From assembly GCA_900758165.1 (NCBI GenBank), contig CAAEQN010000136.1, positions 1-59,433 on the forward strand: 59,433 nt of DNA. The letters run 5' to 3'. Every line of letters starts with the position of its first letter. The first letter of the stretch is position 1. Under the pieces are notes generated by a model, which saw nothing but the letters and a program-made list of their open reading frames with translations, was not told the origin of the DNA and made no database searches. The DNA comes from Clostridia bacterium. Lineage in GTDB: Bacteria > Bacillota > Clostridia > TANB77 > CAG-508. Below are positions 35,850 to 42,695 of the stretch, in pieces. A program made the translations under genes and the position numbers.

Positions 35850-36707
35850 ATGAAAATTAAAGAAGCATTGGAAGAAGCTAAAAAAGAATTAATAAAGAAC
35901 AATATAGAAGACAGCCTATTAATATGTAGAGAATTATTATCTTTTACATTAAAACAAAATAAGCAGTATCTAATTATAAATCAAAATGAAGAAATTAGTA
36001 TTAAACAATATAATGAGTTTAAAGAAAATATAAAAAAGATAATAAATGGAATTCCGCTTCAATACATAACAAACAAGCAAGAATTCATGAAGCTAAACTT
36101 CTATGTAGACAAAAATGTACTTATTCCTCAACCAGATACAGAAATACTTGTAGAATCTGTAATTGAATTAAGCAAAAAGATTAAAGCAAATGTAAAAATT
36201 TTAGATTTATGTACTGGGAGTGGTGCAATAGCAATATCAATAGATTACATTCTTAAACAAAACAATATAAAATCAGAGGTATTTGCTAGCGATATTAGCA
36301 GTAAAGCTTTAGAAATAGCGAAAAGAAACAATCAAGAAAATAATACAAATGTTAAATTTATACTTTCCAATTTATTTACTAATATAGATAATAAATTTAA
36401 TATAATAGTATCTAATCCGCCATATATAAAAACAAAGGAAATAGAGACTTTGTCTAAACAAGTACAAAATGAGCCTATTTTAGCACTAAATGGTGGAATA
36501 GATGGTTTGGATTTTTATAAAAAAATAGTAGAAGAGGCATATAAGTATATAACAGAAAGTGGCTACTTATGTTTAGAAATTGGATATGACCAAAAAGAAG
36601 ATGTTATAGAATTAATAAATAAAAATAATAATTATAAATACGAAAAATGTATAAAAGATTTATCTAATAATAACAGATGTATAATTGCACAAGTTAGAAC
36701 AAAATAA
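35850..36707 (+). CDS. prmC: release factor glutamine methyltransferase PrmC
   Basis: Methylates the GGQ glutamine of release factors 1 and 2. The 285 residues contain GIPLQYITNKQEFM, LIPQPDTEILVE, the SAM loop LDLCTGSGAIAI near 120 and the catalytic NPPY in IVSNPPYIK near 183. ATG 35850 is chosen because GAGG at 35837-35840 is well placed for it; the in-frame ATG 35835 overlaps that site and has none of its own. prfA, its usual neighbour, is absent. Confidence 0.93.
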   Translation: MKIKEALEEAKKELIKNNIEDSLLICRELLSFTLKQNKQYLIINQNEEISIKQYNEFKENIKKIINGIPLQYITNKQEFMKLNFYVDKNVLIPQPDTEILVESVIELSKKIKANVKILDLCTGSGAIAISIDYILKQNNIKSEVFASDISSKALEIAKRNNQENNTNVKFILSNLFTNIDNKFNIIVSNPPYIKTKEIETLSKQVQNEPILALNGGIDGLDFYKKIVEEAYKYITESGYLCLEIGYDQKEDVIELINKNNNYKYEKCIKDLSNNNRCIIAQVRTK

Positions 36708-36726
36708 TTAATATCAGGAGGAGAAT

Positions 36727-37566
36727 ATGTCTTTTTCATCAGATTTAAAAAAAGAATTAAGCAAAATAAATAATTTGAAAAATAAACAAGAAGTGTATGC
36801 AGAATTTCTTGGTTATTTAGCAACTGACAATATAAGTTTAAAAAACAAAAACATAAAATTTTCTACAGAAAACGAGTACAATATAAATAGATTTGCTAAA
36901 CTTCTTAATAATTTAAATATTACAAATTATAAGATAGAAATTATTGGTAAAACTTATAACATCACCTTTAAAAATAACACAGAAATTGAATTTATAAATA
37001 AAGAAAATTACGAGAAGATATTATGTTTAGACAATCTAAAAAAGGCATATATAAGAGGAAATTTTTTAGGTGCTGGTTCTATAAATAATCCTCAAAATAA
37101 ATATCATTTAGAAATTATTTTTTCATCTAAAGAATATATGCAAATAACATTAGAATTATTAAATACATATCAAATACATGCAAAAAATCTAGAAAATACT
37201 ATTTATTTTAAAGATGGTGAAGAAATCTCTAGCTTTTTAGCTTTAATTGGAGCAAGTTCTGCTGTAATTAAATTTGAAGAGATACGAGTTTTAAGAGAAA
37301 TGAAAAATAATGTAAATAGATTGGTAAATTGTGAAACAGCTAATTTAAACAAAACAATAAATACATCAGTAAAGCAAATAGAAATTATAAAAAAATTGAG
37401 AAAAACAGGTAAATTTAATAATATGCCAGATAATTTAAAAGAAATGGCAATTTTAAGAGAAGAAAATCCAGAAGCTACATTAGAACAATTAGGACTAATG
37501 CTAGATAAACCAATAGGAAAATCTAGTGTTAGTAATAGATTAAAAAAAATGGAGGAGTATTTATAA
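36727..37566 (+). CDS. whiA: WhiA, LAGLIDADG-HTH family regulator
   Basis: DNA-binding regulator related to homing endonucleases that affects division and sporulation in Gram-positives. The 279 residues begin SFSSDLKKELSKI, with a LAGLIDADG-like fold (RGNFLGAGSINNP near 115). They end with the helix-turn-helix region NMPDNLKEMAILREENPEATLEQLG and KSSVSNRLKKM. It is shorter than Bacillus WhiA (about 316). AGGAGG at 36716-36721 precedes the ATG. It is apart from its common partners rapZ and yvcK. Confidence 0.92.
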   Translation: MSFSSDLKKELSKINNLKNKQEVYAEFLGYLATDNISLKNKNIKFSTENEYNINRFAKLLNNLNITNYKIEIIGKTYNITFKNNTEIEFINKENYEKILCLDNLKKAYIRGNFLGAGSINNPQNKYHLEIIFSSKEYMQITLELLNTYQIHAKNLENTIYFKDGEEISSFLALIGASSAVIKFEEIRVLREMKNNVNRLVNCETANLNKTINTSVKQIEIIKKLRKTGKFNNMPDNLKEMAILREENPEATLEQLGLMLDKPIGKSSVSNRLKKMEEYL

Positions 37567-37578
37567 TACTAAAAAATT

Positions 37579-38757
37579 ATGGAATTAAAAGAAATAGGAC
37601 TATATATACATATACCTTTTTGTAAGCAAAAATGTTATTATTGTGATTTTATATCTTATGCGAACAAAGAAGGCTTAATAGATAGATATATAAAATGTTT
37701 AAAAAAAGAAATTTTAAAATATGCATCAGAAAATAAGATAATGTCGGAACATGGATTAGAATCTAAATATATAATAAAAACAATTTATATTGGAGGAGGT
37801 ACTCCTTCTGCTATAGATGAAATATATATTGCAGATATTATTAATACAATAAGAGCAAATTTTGTAATTTCAGAAGATGCAGAAATTACAATAGAAGTAA
37901 ATCCTGGAACTGTTAATAAAGAAAAATTAGAAACATATAAAAATATTGGAATAAATAGACTTAGCATAGGATTACAATCTACAAATGATGAAATATTAAA
38001 AACTATTGGAAGAATCCATAAATATAAGGATTTTGAAGACACATATAATTATGCAAGATGTGTTGGATTTAATAATATAAATGTAGATTTAATGATAGAT
38101 TTGCCAACTCAAACATTGGAGGATGTAAAAGACAGTGTAAAAAAAATAATAGGATTAAAGCCGGAACATATATCTGTATATTCTCTGATATTAGAAGAAA
38201 ATACAAAAATGTATGAATTAGTAAAATCTAAAAAATTGAGTTTATCAGAAGATGATTTGGAAAGAAGAATGTATTGGTATGTAAAAAATACATTAGAAAA
38301 AAATAAATACTATCAATATGAAATTTCAAATTTTGCAAAAAAAGGATTTGAATCAAAACATAATTTAGATTGTTGGAACCAAAAAGAATATATAGGTTTA
38401 GGAGTAGCAGCAAGTTCTTTTTTAGACAACAAAAGATATTCAAACATTAAAGAAATTGATAAATACATAGATAATATAGAAAATAATAATTTAAATTTAA
38501 ACTTGCAATTAGAAGAAGTTTTAAATTATGAAAACAAAATGAATGAATATATGATATTAGGATTAAGAAAAATTGAAGGAATAAATATACAAGAATTTGA
38601 AGAAAAATTCAAAATAAATCCAATAATGAAATATTGCAAAACTTTAGATAAGTTAAATCATGAAGGTTTAATACAAATAGATAAGAATAATATAAAACTT
38701 ACAGATAAAGGATTAGACCTGGCAAATTTAGTTTGGGAAGAATTTATATCCTTTTAA
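37579..38757 (+). CDS. hemW: radical SAM heme chaperone HemW-like
   Basis: Radical SAM protein of 392 residues. The cluster motif CKQKCYYCDF (CxxxCxxC) lies at about 14-23. GGGTPSAI near 73, RLSIGLQS near 131 and HISVYSLILEENT near 195 follow, with the C-terminal HemW domain (NLDCWNQKEYIGLGVAASS). HemW delivers heme or is annotated as oxygen-independent coproporphyrinogen oxidase-like. There is no clear Shine-Dalgarno in the 12-base gap after whiA, so it may be translationally coupled. Confidence 0.92.
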   Translation: MELKEIGLYIHIPFCKQKCYYCDFISYANKEGLIDRYIKCLKKEILKYASENKIMSEHGLESKYIIKTIYIGGGTPSAIDEIYIADIINTIRANFVISEDAEITIEVNPGTVNKEKLETYKNIGINRLSIGLQSTNDEILKTIGRIHKYKDFEDTYNYARCVGFNNINVDLMIDLPTQTLEDVKDSVKKIIGLKPEHISVYSLILEENTKMYELVKSKKLSLSEDDLERRMYWYVKNTLEKNKYYQYEISNFAKKGFESKHNLDCWNQKEYIGLGVAASSFLDNKRYSNIKEIDKYIDNIENNNLNLNLQLEEVLNYENKMNEYMILGLRKIEGINIQEFEEKFKINPIMKYCKTLDKLNHEGLIQIDKNNIKLTDKGLDLANLVWEEFISF

Positions 38758-38891
38758 GAATTATATGCTTTTATTAAATTACATATATTCAATAAAATAA
38801 TATACCATATATTGTGTTTTAAATAAAAATGTGATAGCATGTGCTAATAAATATAGTTTAATTAAATTTGAAGAAAAAAGAGGAGAAAAAT

Positions 38892-39440
38892 ATGAAAGAA
38901 GAATTTATACAATTATTAAAATCAGTAAACAGAGAAGGAATGGATAACTTATTAGCATTTTTAGAAAAATCAGATTTCTATATAGCACCAGCAAGTACAA
39001 GATTCCATGGGAATTATGCAAGTGGATTATTAGAACACAGTATGAAAGTATATGAGATTTTTAAAGAAAAAGTAAAAAATTCAGGATTAGATGTACCAGA
39101 AGATACCATAAAAATAGTAGCTTTATTACATGATATTTGTAAAACAAATTTTTATAAAGTAGATTATAGAAATGCAAAAAATGCGAAAGGTGAATGGGAG
39201 AGAGTACCTTATTACACAGTAGAAGATACAATACCTTATGGACATGGAGAAAAATCTGTAATGATGATTACTGAATATATTAAACTTACAAATGAAGAAA
39301 AATATGCAATTCGTTGGCACATGGGATTTACAGAACCAAAAGAATTATATGGTACTATTGGGGAAGCATATAAAAAATACCCAATTGCATTATTACTATT
39401 TGAAGCAGATTTAGAATCAACTTATTTTTGCAATATATAA
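38892..39440 (+). CDS. HD-domain phosphohydrolase-like protein
   Basis: Soluble protein of 182 residues with the HD fold ligands in order: GLLEHSMKVYE near 45, ALLHDICKTNF near 77 (the HD pair), YGHGEKSVMMITE near 117 and IRWHMG near 142. Substrate unknown; relatives are phage- and chromosome-encoded hydrolases. ATG 38892 has GAGGAG at 38880-38885; the in-frame TTG upstream precedes it and is not used. It is separated from hemW by about 134 A+T-rich bases. Confidence 0.78.
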   Translation: MKEEFIQLLKSVNREGMDNLLAFLEKSDFYIAPASTRFHGNYASGLLEHSMKVYEIFKEKVKNSGLDVPEDTIKIVALLHDICKTNFYKVDYRNAKNAKGEWERVPYYTVEDTIPYGHGEKSVMMITEYIKLTNEEKYAIRWHMGFTEPKELYGTIGEAYKKYPIALLLFEADLESTYFCNI

Positions 39441-39496
39441 CATTAAAATATTAAATATGAAATAAACAGATTAATTTTATAATAAAAATATAAGAG

Positions 39497-39521
39497 CCGT
39501 TTTGAGAAACGGTTTTTTTTT
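39497..39521 (+). terminator. Rho-independent terminator after the HD gene
   Basis: CCGTTT-TGAG-AAACGG (39497-39512) is followed by nine T residues, a textbook terminator. Confidence 0.92.
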
Positions 39522-39592
39522 ATAGAAAATATAAAAAGAAAAATAATTGTATAAAAAATATTTTTTTCATAAAAATAATATTGGTGAGTAAT

Positions 39593-39850
39593 ATGAAGGT
39601 TTCTTGGATTAAATTTAAAAATGATAAAAAAAGCTTTAAACTTCCAGAAAATTTGGGATTTGATGTATTCTCTTTAAGTAATGAAGATGATGTGGATAAT
39701 AAAATAGATGAATTAATATCAAATAAATACAATACAATTATAGTATCAAATGAGATAGCTGGATTTTCAGAGAAGATTAATAAAGATTACTTATACAACA
39801 AAAAGGTAAATATTATAATCAGTAAAGATACTGATAAACCGCTACAATAA
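39593..39850 (+). CDS. small protein upstream of yyaC, unknown function
   Basis: An 85-residue soluble protein from ATG 39593 (GGTGAG at 39583-39588). A YNTIIVSNEIAGFSEKI stretch and a final NIIISKDTDKPLQ suggest a small alternating alpha/beta fold, somewhat like ATP-synthase F-type subunits, but I cannot assign it. It ends 15 bases before the yyaC-like gene, so both are probably one unit with the sporulation genes that follow. Confidence 0.65.
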   Translation: MKVSWIKFKNDKKSFKLPENLGFDVFSLSNEDDVDNKIDELISNKYNTIIVSNEIAGFSEKINKDYLYNKKVNIIISKDTDKPLQ

Positions 39851-39865
39851 TATATGGAGGAAAAC

Positions 39866-40342
39866 TTGAAAGATATTTTATTTGTATGCATTGGAAACGG
39901 TAATATTGTAGGAGATAGTTTAGGACCGCTTGTGGGCTCTTTTTTAAAAATATATGAGAAAACTAACAAGAATATAGAAGTACTAGGGACAATAGATAAT
40001 TCTATTGGATACAAAAAATTGGGCAAAGATTTAAAGAACATTATTAGAGAAAAGAAAGATAGATATATAATTGTAATAGATTCTGCATTAGGAGAAGAGA
40101 AAAATATTGGAAAGATTATGATTAGCAAAAATAGATTATATGCAGGTAGTGGAGTAAATAGAGCAAAAGTTTTAAAAGGCGATATTGTAATAAGAGGAAT
40201 AGTTGGAAAAAATCACAATAATATTAAATTAAACATTAAAGAGTTAGAGAAGATAAATCAAAGTAAAATAGAAGAAATTGCTTGCAAGATTATTTTTGAA
40301 ATAATTTTAATTTTAGAGAGTGAGCATTGTTTTTTATTATAA
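39866..40342 (+). CDS. yyaC: YyaC-like spore protein (GPR-type protease fold)
   Basis: Member of the DUF1256 family related to the spore protease GPR; YyaC is made in the forespore and its exact substrate is unknown. The frame shows FVCIGNGNIVGDSLGPLVG at the start, DNSIGYKKLG near 50 and IVIDSALG near 73. The end of the protein is hydrophobic. TTG 39866 is preferred: GGAGG at 39856-39860 lies five bases before it, whereas ATG 39854 overlaps that ribosome site. The same ATGGAGG arrangement occurs before the gene at 42696. Confidence 0.82.
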   Translation: MKDILFVCIGNGNIVGDSLGPLVGSFLKIYEKTNKNIEVLGTIDNSIGYKKLGKDLKNIIREKKDRYIIVIDSALGEEKNIGKIMISKNRLYAGSGVNRAKVLKGDIVIRGIVGKNHNNIKLNIKELEKINQSKIEEIACKIIFEIILILESEHCFLL

Positions 40343-40426
40343 TATATTACGCTTTATATGAAGTATAAAATAATTATAATTGGAAATAATTCCTATATAA
40401 GTTAATTATTATATAGGAGGTAACAA

Positions 40427-40849
40427 ATGAATAAAGAGGGTATGAAAAATATTGTTATATTAAAAAATTTGCCATCTAATTTAATAGAAGAAGCTATTAT
40501 GGTTGTAAAAGATAAAAGTAAAATTAAAAATTTTGACTTTTGTGAGTATATTAAAGATGGTGGAGAAAATTTTTCTACTAATAGAGAAAGAAGAGAAAAA
40601 AGTAGAGTAATTCAAGGATATATGAAAGAAGAAGATTTAAGGAAGATGGAACAGGTAAAAAAAGAAGATAGAAAATATGTTATAAAAGAAGCGGAAATAG
40701 TTGTTTCTAATTATATAAGCAAACTAGAAAAGCCACTATCAGAAAAGGAAATAAAAAAATTAAAGAAATCCTACAAAAGAGTAAGAAAATTAAATTTTTT
40801 GCTGGGAATAATAACTCTTATATCTATAATTTTAGCTATTGTTTTGTAA
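40427..40849 (+). CDS. tail-anchored basic protein, unknown function
   Basis: The 140-residue protein is rich in Lys and Glu, helical in appearance, with a single C-terminal hydrophobic segment (about 119-140) ending ILAIVL. That is the layout of a tail-anchored membrane protein facing the cytoplasm. AGGAGG at 40416-40421 supports the ATG. It lies between yyaC and spoIVFA, so a sporulation role is possible by context only. Confidence 0.7.
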   Translation: MNKEGMKNIVILKNLPSNLIEEAIMVVKDKSKIKNFDFCEYIKDGGENFSTNRERREKSRVIQGYMKEEDLRKMEQVKKEDRKYVIKEAEIVVSNYISKLEKPLSEKEIKKLKKSYKRVRKLNFLLGIITLISIILAIVL

Positions 40850-40903
40850 ACCTAATAAAATATGAATAAAACCTCTAACTTTGGAATATAAATTTATAAA
40901 AAC

Positions 40904-40984
40904 GAAGGAAGAGGCAAACCTCTTCATCCTTCCAATAATAAAATTGGAAGGATTTGAACTGATTATATATTATCAGATAGGAGG
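40904..40984 (+). promoter_or_regulatory. structured leader with mutually exclusive hairpins before spoIVFA
   Basis: GAAGGAAGAGG (40904-40914) can pair with the segment 40919-40932. CCTTCCAAT (40928-40936) can instead pair perfectly with ATTGGAAGG (40943-40951). The two helices share CCTTC, so they exclude one another. A third stem CTGAT/ATCAG (40959-40976) ends just before the ribosome site AGGAGG (40979-40984). It does not match any riboswitch class I know. Confidence 0.4.
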
Positions 40985-40989
40985 CTTTT

Positions 40990-41929
40990 ATGGAAAAAAT
41001 AATTAGCCAAGAAGAAAGAATAAGAAGAGCAGAAGAAATTTATAATAGAAGAAGATATGAAAATAGAAAAGATAAATATTACATAAATTCTCAAAGTATA
41101 AATAGACAAAGTGAAAATATAACGTTAAATGTAAAATCGAAATTGGCCAAAAAGATGATTATACAAATTATAGTATGTATAATTATTTATGCTGGTATAT
41201 ATATATTACAAAATTCTAACCAAATATTTTCTGAATATGCATTAAATAAAGCAAAGGAAGTTTTGACATACGATATTAATATAGAAAACTTAAAAAATGA
41301 TTCGATTACATATTTTAATAATTTAAAAAATTCAGTTAATAATATATTTACTAAAAATAAAACTAATGAAGATAACGCAAATACTGAAAATATAGTATCA
41401 GAAGAAAATAATGAAAATAGTGAAAATAATATAATTGACAATGAAGTTAAAGAAGAGCAAGGAGCTGTTGGTGGAGCTAATGAAATTGCTCAAGTAGAAG
41501 AAAAGTCTCAAGAAGAACAAGATATAGAATTTGTAAAACAAAACATAAATATAATATGGCCCCTTAAAGGAGTTATAACTTCTAAATTTGGAAGCAGAAC
41601 ACCAACTAATATAGTTACAGCTAATCATTATGGAATAGATATAGCTGGAAATACTGGAGATAGCGTAATTTCAGCTATAGATGGGAAAGTAACACAATAT
41701 TCGTTAGAAGGAGATTATGGTAAGCATTTACGAATAGAGAATGGGGAAGTAACTACTTTATATGCACATTGCAGTAGTTTATGTGTTAAAGAGGGAGATG
41801 TAGTAAAACAAGGAGATAAAATTGCTGAAGTTGGTCAAACAGGAAGGGCAACTCGGCCCACATTTGCATTTTGAAATAAGAAGACAAAATAGATTTATAA
41901 ATCCAGAAGAAATATTAGGAACAATGTGA
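40990..41929 (+). CDS. spoIVFA: SpoIVFA-like membrane M23 protein, requires +1 frameshift at a CGG codon
   Basis: In Bacillus, SpoIVFA holds the pro-sigma-K protease SpoIVFB inactive; the downstream gene here is an SpoIVFB-type M50 protease. The frame begins with a basic region, one membrane segment (about 54-74), an Asn/Glu-rich linker and an M23 domain with TANHYGIDIAGN near 214. At GRAT the next codon is CGG (41854-41856), and the frame closes five codons later at 41872-41874. Skipping C41854 gives GPHLHFEIRRQ, the canonical M23 HxH motif, and a frame to 41929, about 312 residues. Unshifted protein would lack the HxH zinc ligands. AGGAGG precedes ATG 40990, and an AGGAAGG (41841-41847) sits just upstream of the shift. 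Confidence 0.83.
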
Positions 41930-41938
41930 GGAAACAAA

Positions 41939-42619
41939 ATGCACGTTAAGATAGATTTAAAAATATTTTTGTTTTTGGTTATTTTTATAATAACAAAACA
42001 AATAAAAATATATGCAATACTTATGCTTTTTGCATTGATGCATGAATTAGGACATCTAATAATGGGAGTTGCATTAGGATTTAGTTTAGATTCATTATCT
42101 ATTGTACCTGTAGGATTTACAGTAAAATTTACAACAGAACCTAAAAGTTATAATATAAAAATAAAAAAAGGAAATCTTCTTACAATATATAAAATATTAA
42201 TTGCAATAGCAGGACCATTAGTAAATATTATAATAATATTATGTTCAATCATGTATTATAAAATTACACAAAATGTACAAATTTGTAACTTACCAATAGA
42301 TTTAATAATATATGCAAATGCATTAATTTTTATATTTAATTTAATACCAATATATCCATTAGATGGAGGAAGAATTTTAAAAGGTATAATACATATATTT
42401 GCAGGGATTTATCAATCTTATACAATTACAAATAAAATTTCAAATGTAATTATAATATTGTTAACTGTGATTTCTAGTATAGCTATTTTATTATACAAAA
42501 ATATTGCAATACTTCTTATAATAGCATATTTGTGGCTTTTAATAATAAATGAGAATAAAAAGTTCAATGCTAAAATGCAAATGTATAAGACTTTAAACTG
42601 CAAATTTGATATAAAATAA
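41939..42619 (+). CDS. spoIVFB: SpoIVFB-like intramembrane metalloprotease (M50)
   Basis: Intramembrane zinc protease of 226 residues that in sporulators cleaves pro-sigma-K in the mother cell. It has about five or six hydrophobic segments. The zinc motif is HELGH at about 38-42 in MHELGHLIMGVALG, and NLIPIYPLDGGRIL near 138 gives the third ligand. No CBS domain is present, unlike longer relatives. It starts ten bases after the restored spoIVFA stop. This gene order, M23 then M50, is the reason for the names; biochemistry is inferred. Confidence 0.82.
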   Translation: MHVKIDLKIFLFLVIFIITKQIKIYAILMLFALMHELGHLIMGVALGFSLDSLSIVPVGFTVKFTTEPKSYNIKIKKGNLLTIYKILIAIAGPLVNIIIILCSIMYYKITQNVQICNLPIDLIIYANALIFIFNLIPIYPLDGGRILKGIIHIFAGIYQSYTITNKISNVIIILLTVISSIAILLYKNIAILLIIAYLWLLIINENKKFNAKMQMYKTLNCKFDIK

Positions 42620-42695
42620 ATTATAGTAAATGTATTGAAAAAGTTTTGATTTAATAGTAATATTATAAGTAGTAAGATATATGGAGGATAATCAA

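Noticed and set aside
40904..40932. GGCAAACC resembling the start of a cyclic-di-GMP (GEMM) riboswitch
   Set aside because: The following GAAA tetraloop, the GACGCAAAGCC core and the second stem are missing.
41841..41847. AGGAAGG as a shared prfB-like stimulator of all three frameshifts
   Set aside because: Only spoIVFA has it at the right distance; priA has only a short AGGA and tsaD has none, so it cannot be the common determinant.
42681..42695. ATG 42681 as the start of the pilin-like gene
   Set aside because: It overlaps the GGAGG ribosome site; ATG 42696 gives the same MKN-type N-terminus as the sister gene at 32796.
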